This document shows, one piece after another, positions 20,279-29,328 of a stretch of 64,000 bases of DNA. The position numbers were made by a program, and so were the translations under genes. Source of the DNA: Streptantibioticus rubrisoli (lineage in GTDB: Bacteria; Actinomycetota; Actinomycetes; Streptomycetales; Streptomycetaceae); assembly GCF_024436055.1 (NCBI RefSeq), contig NZ_JANFNH010000022.1:33700-97699 (forward strand), given 5' to 3'. The notes below the pieces were generated by a model that was not told the origin of the DNA, searched no databases, and worked only from the letters and a program-made list of their open reading frames with translations. Positions within the stretch are counted from its first letter, which is position 1. Each line of letters begins with the position of its first letter.

Positions 20279-22825
20279 TCAGCTACCCGGCAGCACCAGT
20301 TCGAACCACACCGTCTTGCCCAGCGGTCCCTGCCGGGTGCCCCACCGGCGGGACGCCCGGGCGACGAGTTGCAGTCCGCGGCCGCCCTCGTCCTCGTGGT
20401 CGGCGGTACGGGCGCGCGGCGGATCGGGCAGCGGGTCGGAGACCTCGACCAGCAGCGAGGGGCCGCGGACCATGCGGACGCCGATGGGTCCGTGCGCGTA
20501 CCGCAGGGAGTTGGTGACCAGTTCACTGACCAGGAGTACGGTCACGTCGGTCAACGCGTTCAAACCCCAGGCGGCCAGCGTCTCACGCACGTGCGCGCGC
20601 GCCCGCCGTACGGCGCTGGGCTCAGCGGGGAAGGTCCAGGACGCCGCGCTGCCCTCCGGGAGCCCGCCGAGCCGGGCCATCAGCACGGCCACGTCGTCGG
20701 GTTCGAGTTCCGCGACCAGGTTGGCGACCATGTCGTCGCACGCGTCGTCCAACGACCGGTGCGGGCGGGCGAGTACGGTCCTGAGCCGGTCGATGCCGTG
20801 GCTGATGTCCTCACCGCGCCGCTCGATCAGACCGTCGGTGTAGAGCACCAGCACCGAGCCGTCCGGCACCCGCAGTTCGGTGGTCTCGAACTCCGCGTCA
20901 TCGACGCCGATCGGTGTGCCGGTGGGCATGTCGAGCCGGTGCACGCCCTCCGGGCCGCGCTCGCCCGGATCGATCAACAGGGGTGGCAGATGGCCCGCCT
21001 TGGCGATGGAGCAGACCCGGGTCGACGGGTCGTAGACGGCGTAGACGCAGGTGGCCATCATCGGTTCGTCGGGGAACTGGGCGAAGTCGTCGGACAAGTC
21101 GTTGATCCGGCGCAGCAGTTCGTCCGGGCTCATGTCGAGCGCGGCCAGCGTCCGCATGGCGGTGCGCAGCCGTCCCATGGTGGCGGCGGCCTGCAGCCCG
21201 TGCCCCATCGCGTCGCCGACCACGAAGGCGACCCGGCCTCCCGCCAGCGGCACCACGTCGAACCAGTCGCCGCCCGCCTCCGCGCCGGTACTGCCGGGTA
21301 CGTAGCGGTAGGCGACCTCCACGCCCGGCAACTCCGGTACGTGCTGCGGCAGCAGGCTGCGTTGCAGCATCAGGGCGCCCTCCCGCTCCCGCGCGTACAG
21401 CCGGGCGTTGTCGAGGGCGGCGCCCGCGCGGTCGGCGAGTTCGGTGGCGAGTGCCAGGTCGTCCGGGTCGAACGGTTCGCGCTGCACGGACCGTCCGATG
21501 ACCAGCAGGCCCAGCACGATGCCGCGGGCGCGCAGCGGGACGACGAGCATCGAGCCGACGCCCAGTTCCAGGGCGGCCTTGATGCGCGGGTCGAGGCCGT
21601 GCACGGTGTCGGTCGCGGCGTGCAGGTCCGCACTGGTTTCGGCGTACCAGGCCGGACCGCCGGCCAGCACCTCGGACAGCGGTGAGCCCGCGGGGAAGCT
21701 GAGGCTGGCGCCGACGCGCAGTTGGGCGGCGACCGCCTCGGTGCCCGGTCCGGTGGTGAACCCGGCCAGCACCAGCGGGGTGTGCGCGGGGTGCGGGCGG
21801 CGCGGCAGGTCGGCGCCCCGGGGGACGTCGCGGACCAGCAGCACGCCCGCGTAGTCGGCGAACTCCGGCACCAGGATGTCGGGCAGCAGCCGGGCGATGC
21901 GGTCCACGTCGAGCAGGTCGGACAGGACCGCGCCCACCTCGTTGAGCAGGGTCAGCCGGACGCGGGCCCGTTCGGCCTTGGCGACCGCGATGTGGCGCTC
22001 GGTGACGTCCATGACGATGCAGGAGATGCCCAGCACCCGCCCGGCCCGGTCCACAATCCTGGCGTACGACGCGGAGCGCAGGCCCTCGCCGCCCGGTCCC
22101 TTGTTGAGCAGGTCGACGACGGTGCGTCCGGTGGCCAGCACCTCGCGCTGGACCAGCGTCAGGTTCTCGCCGGTCTTGCCGGGCAGGATCTCGTCGACGG
22201 TGCGGCCTATGTGGTCTTCGGCGGGGCGCCCGTTCATCTGGGCCAGGGCCTCGTTGACCCGGACGAAGCGCAGGTCTGTGTCGAAGATCGCGATGCCCAG
22301 CGCGGAGGTGTCGAACACCGCGTCGACGATGGCCAGATCGTGCTCCAGGCCGCGCAGTAGCTGGGTCTCGGCGAGCGCGACCAGGACGTACGGCTTGCCG
22401 TCCCCGTCCACCAGCAGTGAGGCCCGCACCTCGGCCTGCACGGTGTGGCCGTCGCGGTGCCGTAGCGGCAGCACGCCGCCCCAGCGTCCGGCGCGCAGCA
22501 ACTCGGCCAGCACCTGCTCCGCGGGGCCGGGGCTGGGGATCCGGCCGAGGCGTTCGGCGCGCACCGCGTGTGCGGTGGACCAGTCGCCGATGATGTTGTC
22601 GATCCGGCGGCCGACGATGTGCTCGCCCGCCCAGCCCAGCATCTCCTCGGCCAGCGGGGACCACAGCACGACCCGGCCGCGGGTGTCCAGCATGATGACG
22701 CCCACCCGCAGGGTGTCCAGCAGCCCGCCCGAGGCGGCGGGCTGGGTGGCGGCCGGTTGCAGGCCGTGCGGCCGGTGGTGGGCTTCGCTGTGTGGGGGGT
22801 TCTGCGCGGCGGATGGGGTGCTCAT
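20279..22825 (-). CDS. PAS-PAS-GAF-SpoIIE phosphatase-HATPase regulator
   Basis: 848 residues. After a disordered N-terminus come two PAS domains (about 35-150 and 155-275), a GAF domain (about 285-450), the SpoIIE phosphatase (about 465-690; GGDWFDVVPLAG, VGDAMGHGLQ, LYTDGLIE, DDVAVLMARL) and an RsbW-like ATPase domain (about 710-848; ELVTNSLRYA, GGRGLQLV). The ATG at 22825 is preceded by GGGAGG with 8-nt spacing, better than an in-frame GTG three codons upstream. It is separated by 228 nt from the related gene downstream, so the two need not share a transcript. Confidence 0.92.
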   Translation of the reverse strand: MSTPSAAQNPPHSEAHHRPHGLQPAATQPAASGGLLDTLRVGVIMLDTRGRVVLWSPLAEEMLGWAGEHIVGRRIDNIIGDWSTAHAVRAERLGRIPSPGPAEQVLAELLRAGRWGGVLPLRHRDGHTVQAEVRASLLVDGDGKPYVLVALAETQLLRGLEHDLAIVDAVFDTSALGIAIFDTDLRFVRVNEALAQMNGRPAEDHIGRTVDEILPGKTGENLTLVQREVLATGRTVVDLLNKGPGGEGLRSASYARIVDRAGRVLGISCIVMDVTERHIAVAKAERARVRLTLLNEVGAVLSDLLDVDRIARLLPDILVPEFADYAGVLLVRDVPRGADLPRRPHPAHTPLVLAGFTTGPGTEAVAAQLRVGASLSFPAGSPLSEVLAGGPAWYAETSADLHAATDTVHGLDPRIKAALELGVGSMLVVPLRARGIVLGLLVIGRSVQREPFDPDDLALATELADRAGAALDNARLYAREREGALMLQRSLLPQHVPELPGVEVAYRYVPGSTGAEAGGDWFDVVPLAGGRVAFVVGDAMGHGLQAAATMGRLRTAMRTLAALDMSPDELLRRINDLSDDFAQFPDEPMMATCVYAVYDPSTRVCSIAKAGHLPPLLIDPGERGPEGVHRLDMPTGTPIGVDDAEFETTELRVPDGSVLVLYTDGLIERRGEDISHGIDRLRTVLARPHRSLDDACDDMVANLVAELEPDDVAVLMARLGGLPEGSAASWTFPAEPSAVRRARAHVRETLAAWGLNALTDVTVLLVSELVTNSLRYAHGPIGVRMVRGPSLLVEVSDPLPDPPRARTADHEDEGGRGLQLVARASRRWGTRQGPLGKTVWFELVLPGS

Positions 22826-22964
22826 CCGGCACACCTCCCACCAGGTCGGACATATCGTCTAAGTGGCCCGTACCCCATGATCAATGGAGTACACGGCGGG
22901 CGGCCCGGCGCGTTACTCCGTTCAGTCCGGCGGAGTCCCCGAAGGAGTCCCACAGTCGGCGAGC

Positions 22965-23402
22965 CTACGCGCCAAACGAGGCGCTACGCGCCGCCCGACC
23001 TTCCGTGAGCCTGCGGGCCACCTCGGCGACCGCCGGGCGGTCCTGGTCGAGCCAGTCCACGTCGGCCATCTCGGCGGGCGACAGCCAACGCAGGGCGTCA
23101 TGGTCCTGCAGCGGATGCGGCTGGGCGGAGCCCTCGGCGAGCCGGGCGGTCCACACCCACAGCACCAGATCGGCCCGCAGCGGCCACTGGCCGGGGATCC
23201 GCTCCAGCGGCTCGGCCTCGACCCCCAGTTCCTCGCGCAGCTCGCGCACCAGCGCCTGCTCGGCGGTCTCGCCCGGCTCCACCTTGCCGCCGGGCAGCTC
23301 CCAGCGCCCGGCCAGCTCCGGTGGCGCACTGCGCCGCGCGGCCAGCAGCCTGCCCTGGTGCAGGAGGGCTGCGCCGACCACCACTCGTACCGATACGCTC
23401 AT
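22965..23402 (-). CDS. Nudix hydrolase (MutT-like)
   Basis: 145-residue NTP/NDP-sugar pyrophosphohydrolase candidate. It begins MSVSVRVVVGAALLHQGRLL and carries a complete Nudix box near residues 39-61 (GKVEPGETAEQALVRELREE then LG). The short length and 'GRWELPGGKVE' context fit MutT/8-oxo-dGTP-type enzymes, but substrate cannot be assigned. The ATG at 23402 gives the normal family start; open frame upstream is basic and unrelated. Confidence 0.9.
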   Translation of the reverse strand: MSVSVRVVVGAALLHQGRLLAARRSAPPELAGRWELPGGKVEPGETAEQALVRELREELGVEAEPLERIPGQWPLRADLVLWVWTARLAEGSAQPHPLQDHDALRWLSPAEMADVDWLDQDRPAVAEVARRLTEGRAARSASFGA

Positions 23403-23458
23403 GCGCCGCACTCTACGGCGGCGCGCTCCGCGCACCGCCGCCGGGAGAAGAATTTTTT

Positions 23459-23476
23459 CTGGGGGCAAGCCCCCAG
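23459..23476 (-). terminator. Hairpin downstream of the isomerase/small-protein pair
   Basis: CTGGGGG and CCCCCAG pair over a 4-nt loop. It lies about 70 nt past the stop of the 56-residue gene and upstream of the Nudix start. On the minus strand it is followed by an A-run rather than U, so termination strength is uncertain. Confidence 0.5.
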
Positions 23477-23548
23477 GCCCCGGGCAGGTGGATGCTTCGG
23501 GGGGAGTCCACGGCGACCGCCGCAGGCGCAGCAGGAGCGGGGGAGCGT

Positions 23549-23719
23549 TCAGGATGCTCGTGGGTGATCGATTCTTTCGACGAGGTAGCGGCACCCCGTG
23601 CCGCGTCCGTCGAAGCGGCCCGCGACCGTCTCGGCCTCCTCGCGGGTCTCGCAACTGGCGACGCGGTAGCGGTTGCCGTTGTCGTCCTGGCGTATGACGG
23701 CCCACTGCAGCTCGCCCAT
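23549..23719 (-). CDS. 56-residue SPOR-like small protein
   Basis: The product begins MGELQWAVIRQDDNGNRYRV and has an alternating beta-alpha-beta pattern with 'ETREEAETVAGRF', which resembles the half-repeat of SPOR/DUF-type small domains. Two cysteines, no membrane segment. Its ATG shares one base with the stop of the RpiB-like gene (TGATG), so it is translationally coupled to it. Function unknown. Confidence 0.7.
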   Translation of the reverse strand: MGELQWAVIRQDDNGNRYRVASCETREEAETVAGRFDGRGTGCRYLVERIDHPRAS

Positions 23720-24180
23720 CAGGCGGCTCCGTCGATTTCCCGTACGTGGTCGATGTTGGCGAGGTCCGCCTTGTCCGCGCTCGGCTGACCTGCGAACCAC
23801 GCGTCGAGGATCTCCTTGAGCAGTGGTTCGGAGGTCAGCCGCAGTCCGACGGCAAGGACGTTGGCGTCGTTCCACTGCCGGGCGCCGTTGGCGGTGTACG
23901 CGTCCGTGCACAGCGCGGCGCGCACCCCCGGCACCTTGTTGGCGGCTATCGACGCGCCGGTACCGGTCCAGCAGCAGACCACCGCCTGATCCGCCCGGCC
24001 CTCCGCGACCTCGCGGGCCGCGGCCGCCGCCGACCACGCCCAGTCGGGACGCCCCGCGCCCTCCCGGTCTTCACTGCGCAGCGCGCCGTAGGCGGACACC
24101 TCGTGCCCGCGTCGGCGCAGCTCATAGACGAGGACCCTGGCGACCGGCTCATCCATGTCCGAGGAAACGGCGATCCGCAT
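23719..24180 (-). CDS. RpiB/LacA/LacB-family sugar-phosphate isomerase
   Basis: 153-residue aldose-ketose isomerase candidate. The N-terminus MRIAVSSDMDEPVARVLVYE and the phosphate/active-site region 'VVCCWTGTGASIAANKVPGV' (about 66-85) place it in the RpiB/LacAB family. The usual C-G-T-G-I-G signature is here C-C-W-T-G-T-G, so substrate preference may differ from ribose 5-phosphate. The catalytic cysteine position is kept. The start is the ATG at 24180 that gives the standard family N-terminus. Confidence 0.85.
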   Translation of the reverse strand: MRIAVSSDMDEPVARVLVYELRRRGHEVSAYGALRSEDREGAGRPDWAWSAAAAAREVAEGRADQAVVCCWTGTGASIAANKVPGVRAALCTDAYTANGARQWNDANVLAVGLRLTSEPLLKEILDAWFAGQPSADKADLANIDHVREIDGAA

Positions 24181-24269
24181 ATGCCACAGCCTACGCCGAA
24201 CGGTGACCCTATGAACCCGTCCGTACGCGAACGGGCATGAAATCGCCAGTCGTTGAAGCAGGAAACGAC

Positions 24270-24300
24270 AAGGACCCCCACGCGGTGCGCGGGGGTCCTT
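24270..24300 (-). terminator. Terminator of the amino-acid permease gene
   Basis: AAGGACCCCC and GGGGGTCCTT form a perfect 10-bp stem with an 11-nt loop. It starts 17 nt after the permease stop, and the stem's A/T base gives a short UU tail on the minus strand. Confidence 0.8.
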
Positions 24301-24316
24301 GCGGCGGGTGCCGGGA

Positions 24317-25933
24317 TCAGACGGAGGCCGAGACGCGCTCGGCGTCCTCCTGGGCCGCCTTGAGCTCCTCGCGCACCGCCTCCAGCGACGGGTTGTGCCA
24401 GGCGCTGCGCACACCCCAGAAGTAGAAGGCCAGGCCGATCAGGGCGACGATCAGCAGGTCCCAGCCCTCGGGCAGATAGCCCTGGCCGCCGTAGTCCTTG
24501 TTGCCGACGTACGACACGAAGGCCATCACGAACAGGTAGGCGACCATCCAGACGCCCGCCTTCAGGTGCGGCTTCAGCTGCGACATCGGCTTGCGCAGCT
24601 CGTAGAAGGCCCAGATCGGCAGACCGGCCGCCATCAGCAGGATGACCTTGCCGGTCAGCGGCCACTTCGCCCAGTACAGCACCAGCGAACCGAAGACCAT
24701 CGCGATCGGCGCGATCACCGGCATCGACTTCAGCTGCACCGGACGCGGCATGTCCGGCGCCAGACGGCGCAGCGACATCACGGCGACCGGGCCGGTGATG
24801 TACGAGATCACGGTGGCCACCGAGACGATCTCGGCCAGCGAGCCCCAGCCGCGGAACACCGCGAGGAAGGCGAACGCCACCACCAGGTTCAGCAGCAGCG
24901 CCGGACGCGGCACACCGGTCTTGGGGTCGACCTTGCCGAAGACGCCCGGCAGGTGGCCGTTCTCCTGGACGCCGTGGATCATGCGGGAGGTGGTGGCCGC
25001 GTAGATCATGCCGGTGCCGGACGGGGAGATGAAGGCGTCGGCGTAGAGCAGGATGGCCAGCCAGTTGATGCCCCAGGCGATGGCCAGGTCGGCCAGCGGG
25101 GACTTGAAGTTCAGCGCGGACCAGCCGCCACCGGCCAGGTCGTGCGCGGGCACCGCCATCAGGAAGGCGATCTGCAGCGCCACGTAGATCACCAGCGCGA
25201 TCAGGATCGAGCTTATCACCGCGCGCGGCAGCGACTTCTTGGGGTTGCGCGCCTCGGCGGCCATGTTCAGCGGCGACTGGAAGCCGTTGTACGCCCAGAC
25301 GATGCCGGAGACGGCGACCGCGTTGAAGACCGCGTTCCAGCCGTGCGGCGCGAAGCCCCCGGCGCGGCTGAGGTTGTGCGTGTCGAAGTGCGACAGCATC
25401 AAGGTGGCCGCGGTCAGCGTCGGCACCACGATCTTGAAGACCGTGATCGCCGTGTTGGTCTTGGCGAACAGCGTGATCGCCCACCAGTTGAGCGCGAAGT
25501 AGACCAGCAGCAGCACGCTGGCCAGCGCGACACCGGAGCCGGTCAGCTCGGTGCCGTTGTAGAGACCCTTCGCCCAGGACCACTTCCACGAGCTCATGTA
25601 GGTGACCGAGGCGGTCGCCTCACCCGGGATGACCGAGACGATGGCGATCCAGTTCGCCCACGCCGCCAGGTACCCGGCGAGCGAGCCGTGCGAGTACTGG
25701 CCGTAGCGGACCATGCCTCCGGCCTTGGGGAACATGGAGCCCAGCTCGGAGTAGGTGAGGGCGATGGTCAGCGCGACCACGGCACCGATCACCCAGGCGA
25801 AGATCGCCGCGGGCCCAGCCAGATGGCTTGCCTTGGCGGCACCGAACAGCCAGCCCGAGCCGATGATCGATCCGAGGCCGACGGCCGTCAGCGATACCGT
25901 GCCGAGGGAACGGCGGTAGTTGGAACCAGACAA
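24317..25933 (-). CDS. APC-superfamily amino-acid permease
   Basis: 538-residue integral membrane protein with about 12 hydrophobic segments. The start 'GTVSLTAVGLGSIIGSGWLF' (about 11-30) is the APC substrate-binding helix with the G-S-G-like motif. The C-terminal tail is charged and cytosolic. The start codon is TTG at 25933, with GGGG 10 nt upstream; no better start exists. A GntR regulator lies immediately upstream on the same strand, and a second APC permease lies on its other side. The substrate is unknown. Confidence 0.9.
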   Translation of the reverse strand: MSGSNYRRSLGTVSLTAVGLGSIIGSGWLFGAAKASHLAGPAAIFAWVIGAVVALTIALTYSELGSMFPKAGGMVRYGQYSHGSLAGYLAAWANWIAIVSVIPGEATASVTYMSSWKWSWAKGLYNGTELTGSGVALASVLLLVYFALNWWAITLFAKTNTAITVFKIVVPTLTAATLMLSHFDTHNLSRAGGFAPHGWNAVFNAVAVSGIVWAYNGFQSPLNMAAEARNPKKSLPRAVISSILIALVIYVALQIAFLMAVPAHDLAGGGWSALNFKSPLADLAIAWGINWLAILLYADAFISPSGTGMIYAATTSRMIHGVQENGHLPGVFGKVDPKTGVPRPALLLNLVVAFAFLAVFRGWGSLAEIVSVATVISYITGPVAVMSLRRLAPDMPRPVQLKSMPVIAPIAMVFGSLVLYWAKWPLTGKVILLMAAGLPIWAFYELRKPMSQLKPHLKAGVWMVAYLFVMAFVSYVGNKDYGGQGYLPEGWDLLIVALIGLAFYFWGVRSAWHNPSLEAVREELKAAQEDAERVSASV

Positions 25934-26182
25934 AACGGTGGTTCCCCTTTCTTCTCCCCGTGGCCTTGCACAAACTCCGGCAGCTTAAAGGCGGGAGGGC
26001 GGTTACGGTTCCCCCGGACGGCTTTGTGTGATCTTTGCAACAGCCACGTATCGTGATCGCCGAGCCGCCCGAACGGGCCGCTCCGCGGGCGACGTTGCAG
26101 CTCAGGGGGGTTGCCCCGGACGATGGGCTGGGAATCGATCACGCACGGTCAGGAAGCGGTATCACCCACGCAAAGGCGGGGG

Positions 26183-26935
26183 TCAGCGGACCGGAAGGCG
26201 GTACGTCACCTTGAAGCGGTCGGCCGGGATGACCAGATCGGCGGTCTCCACCGGCCGGTCCGAGGCGTAGAAGGTGCGCGAGACGACCAGCACGGCGTGG
26301 CCCGGCACACCGCCCAGTTCCGCGGTCTCCGCGGCCAGGCCGGGGCGTGCGGAGACCTCCTCGGCCACGTTGTCCACCACGATGTCGATGGCGGCCATCC
26401 GGTCCACCACACCGCGTCCGCCCAGCGGCCCCTCCTCGGGCAGCATCACCGGGGTGCGTCCGGTGACGGCCAGCGGCTCCCAGGAGGTGGAGAGCATCAT
26501 CGGCTCGCCCTCGGTGCGGAACAGGTAGCGGGTGCACATCACCCGGTCGTCCGGCTGGATGCGCAGCCGGGCGGCGATCGCCGGGCTGGCGCTCTCCTGG
26601 GTGCTCACCGACTCCCAGGTCCCCTTACAGCCCTCGTCGGCCTGCTCCTGACGGAACGGCGTCGGGCCGTACGACGGCCGGTAGCCGGAGCGGGCGATGG
26701 GCCGCGGCTCCGGCCGCTCACGGACGTACGTACCGGAGCCGGAGCGGCCCTCGACGAAGCCCTCGGCCATCAGGACCTTGCGGGCCTCCAGGGCGACCGT
26801 GTCGGAGACTCCGTAGTCCCGGCGGATACGGGCCTGTGAGGGCAACCGGGTGTGCGGGGGGAGGATGCCGTCGAGGATCTTGTTCCGCAGGTCGTCGGCG
26901 ACCCGGAGGTACGCGGGCTGCTCACCAAATGGCAC
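26183..26935 (-). CDS. GntR-family regulator, HutC/YvoA subfamily (UTRA domain)
   Basis: 250-residue DNA-binding repressor candidate. The N-terminal winged helix (about 1-75) has 'YLRVADDLRNKILDG' and the recognition region 'RRDYGVSDTVALEARKVL'. The C-terminal UTRA ligand domain (about 95-248) contains 'RTEGEPMMLSTSWEPLAVT'. The GTG at 26935 gives the common Streptomyces start (V/M-P-F-G-E-Q-P-A-Y-L); GGAGGG stands 4 nt before it. The sequence upstream holds TTGACT (26997-27002) and TACGTT (26976-26981) on the minus strand, a possible promoter with a short 15-nt spacer. It sits between two amino-acid permeases and may control one of them. Confidence 0.9.
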   Translation of the reverse strand: MPFGEQPAYLRVADDLRNKILDGILPPHTRLPSQARIRRDYGVSDTVALEARKVLMAEGFVEGRSGSGTYVRERPEPRPIARSGYRPSYGPTPFRQEQADEGCKGTWESVSTQESASPAIAARLRIQPDDRVMCTRYLFRTEGEPMMLSTSWEPLAVTGRTPVMLPEEGPLGGRGVVDRMAAIDIVVDNVAEEVSARPGLAAETAELGGVPGHAVLVVSRTFYASDRPVETADLVIPADRFKVTYRLPVR

Positions 26936-27332
26936 GTGACCCTCCACAGAGGTTGACCGGCTGCAACAGCTTGACAACGTACCGTGTCCAACCGCAAGTC
27001 AAGGCCAAGGCATCACCTCTGGATTCCCTTACGCTGGCGGGAACTAATTTCGACCGCCGCGCCGGTCGCGCCGCGCTATCCGCAGCGCCGCCGCAAGGCG
27101 CCACGCCTCCCGTCATCCACGCTGTTTACGCGACCGAAACCGCTAATCGGCTTTCAGATCAGTCGAATACGATCTCCACGACAACGGATTTCGTTGTAAG
27201 ACGGGGGTTGACGCTTCAATCACGCCAGTTGTCTCATGACGTCCCCGGGAGCGACCCCCCACCGATGAGCCAGCCATAACGGAGGCGATAACGCTCCCAA
27301 GCAGAGCCCCACCGAGCCCGATGGGACGCCGT
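26936..27332. promoter_or_regulatory. Divergent promoter region between the GntR regulator and an APC permease
   Basis: No gene is evident. Near the permease side, ACAACG/CGTTGT form a 6-5-6 inverted repeat at 27181-27197, followed by TTGACG at 27208-27213, a plausible -35 box. This may be the control region of the permease; the repeat is a candidate GntR operator. The sequence is noticeably more A/T-rich than its surroundings between 27120 and 27240. Confidence 0.45.
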
Positions 27333-28751
27333 ATGACCGAAATCCTGCGCACCGCCGCCGAACTCCCCGACGCCGCCTGTCCGGCCGAGCCGACAGAAAC
27401 CCGGAAACTGACCCGCTCGATCGGGGTGGTCGGCGGCACCCTGCTCACCCTCTCCTGCCTCACCCCGGCCTCGTCCCTGTTCGTCATCGTCCCGGGCTCG
27501 TTCGCCACACTGGGCACCGGCACCGCGCTGACCCTGGTGATCGCCACGGTGCTGTGTATCGCGGTGGCCTTCTGCTACTCGGAGTTGGGCACCCTGATCC
27601 CCAGCGCGGGTGGCGAGTACGCCATGGTCGGCACGCTCACCGGCCGGTTCTCCGGCTGGCTGGTGTTCATCCAGGCGCTGATCGTGGTCATGATCGTCCC
27701 GCCGATCATCGCGCTGGGCACCGCCGACTACCTGGCCCCCGTGATCCATGTCGACGCCAAGGTGATGGGCGCGGCCGTGATGCTGCTGGCCACCGTGATG
27801 GGCCTGCTCGACCTGCGGGCCAACGCCTGGATCACCGGGATCTTCCTGGTACTTGAGGTGGTGGCGTCCGCCGTGGTGGCCTTCCTCGGCTTCAGCCACA
27901 CCCATCGCTCCGCCTCCGTGCTGGTCCACCCGGTGATGGCCGGGGAGCACGGCGCGAGCGCACCGGTGACCAGCGGGCTGATCGTCGCGGGACTGGCGGC
28001 GGCCCTGTTCATCCTCCAGGGGTTCTCAACGGCGGTGTACCTGTCCGAGGAGATGGAGAACCCGCGCCGCACCGTGTCCCGGACGGTGCTGTGGACGCTG
28101 GCGATCGGCGCGGCCGTGGTGCTGGTCCCGGTGGTCGCCATCACCCTGGGCGCGCCCGACCTGAACACGCTGGCCGGTGGCGACATCGCGGGCATGGTGC
28201 AGAAGTGGAGCGACTCCGGCGTCGGCACCTTCATCAGCCTGTGCATCGCGCTGGCGATCGTCAACGCGGCGATCGTGATGGTGATCCAGAACTCCCGGGT
28301 GCTGTTCGCCTCGGCGCGCGACAACGCCTGGCCCGCGCCGATCGGCAGGGGCCTGGCCGCGCTGAGCAAGCGGTTCGGCTCACCGTGGATCGCCACGCTG
28401 GCGGTCGGCGTGCCGGGGGCGGTGCTGTGCTTCGTCCCGGTGGCGACGCTCAACGGCGTCACGGGTGTGGCGGTCGCCGCGCTGTACGCCTTCGTGGCGC
28501 TGGCCGCCCTCGCGTCCCGGCGCGGCGCGCACAAGGAGCGCGAGGGTGTGTGGCGGATGCCGCTGTGGCCGGTGGTTCCTGCGCTGCTGCTGGTGGTACT
28601 GGTGTGGGTGCTGGCCCAGCAGGCCGCGCGCGACCTGCTGATCACCGGTGGCGTCACCGCGGTCGCAGCCCTGTACTGGGTGTTCTACCTCAGGCCGCGC
28701 CGGGACACGCACTGGGTGATCACCATCCCCGAGGACGAGTTGGCGTCCTGA
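27333..28751 (+). CDS. APC-superfamily amino-acid permease
   Basis: 472 residues with about 12 membrane segments. The first reads 'GVVGGTLLTLSCLTPASSLF' and lacks the classical G-S-G loop, while 'ELGTLIPSAGGEYAMVGTLT' is the conserved APC helix-3 motif. It is closer to the transporters found next to Lrp regulators than to the permease at 24317-25933. The start is either ATG at 27333 or ATG at 27321; neither has a good ribosome site, and I prefer the shorter. The remains of an Lrp-family gene follow. Confidence 0.87.
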   Translation: MTEILRTAAELPDAACPAEPTETRKLTRSIGVVGGTLLTLSCLTPASSLFVIVPGSFATLGTGTALTLVIATVLCIAVAFCYSELGTLIPSAGGEYAMVGTLTGRFSGWLVFIQALIVVMIVPPIIALGTADYLAPVIHVDAKVMGAAVMLLATVMGLLDLRANAWITGIFLVLEVVASAVVAFLGFSHTHRSASVLVHPVMAGEHGASAPVTSGLIVAGLAAALFILQGFSTAVYLSEEMENPRRTVSRTVLWTLAIGAAVVLVPVVAITLGAPDLNTLAGGDIAGMVQKWSDSGVGTFISLCIALAIVNAAIVMVIQNSRVLFASARDNAWPAPIGRGLAALSKRFGSPWIATLAVGVPGAVLCFVPVATLNGVTGVAVAALYAFVALAALASRRGAHKEREGVWRMPLWPVVPALLLVVLVWVLAQQAARDLLITGGVTAVAALYWVFYLRPRRDTHWVITIPEDELAS

Positions 28752-29058
28752 GCGGCAACGCCCACACGACGGGAGCCCGGGGTGCGGACCACTTCGCACC
28801 ACCGGGCTCCGGCGTCGTTGCCCCCCGTCGGGGCGGACGGAATGTCCCGGTGGGCGGCGAACGACCACAACGGCGTCGCCCGGTCGGCCCGCACCGCGCA
28901 CCACCGGCGCCGTAAGCCCCAGTCGCCGCCCACGTGGTGGAGCCGGGCGCACAACTGCCCGGTGAGCGGGGCCCGTTGGCCGCGCACCGCGGGCCCTGGG
29001 CTAGACGGTGCGGCACTGCCGGGCGGCACACCGCCGTCTCCCGGCGCCGCCGCGTTCC

Positions 29059-29277
29059 GTGAGCCGTCCGGCCAGCCTGTCCGCCCTGCCGCGGATCGCG
29101 GCGGCGGCACACACGACCGGTGAGTACGACTACCAACTGCGGGTGGTGTGCGCGGACCCGTCCGAACTGGAGGCGGTGGTGCAGCGGTTGAAGGAGGACC
29201 ACGGCGTCAGGGAGCCGCGCAGCCGCCTGATCCTGCGCGAGGTGGAGCTGGATCCGACCCGGTTCCCGGAGGTGTAG
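29059..29277 (+). pseudogene. Remnant of an Lrp/AsnC-family regulator (C-terminal ligand domain)
   Basis: The 72 residues from the GTG at 29059 contain 'TTGEYDYQLRVVCADPSE' and 'REPRSRLILREVELDPTR', the pattern of an Lrp/AsnC ligand-binding (RAM) domain second half, in one open frame. No helix-turn-helix and no first beta strand precede it in frame. In another frame near 28830-28910 a stretch reading 'ADGMSRWAANDHNGVARSAR' faintly recalls the Lrp DNA-binding helix, which suggests frameshift decay across 28752-29058. That stretch has no other gene. A genuine stand-alone RAM protein is the alternative. Confidence 0.5.
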
Positions 29278-29328
29278 GGGGCGGCCGGGGCTGGGGAACA
29301 GGCCGGGACCGGTCCATGTTGCACCGGC

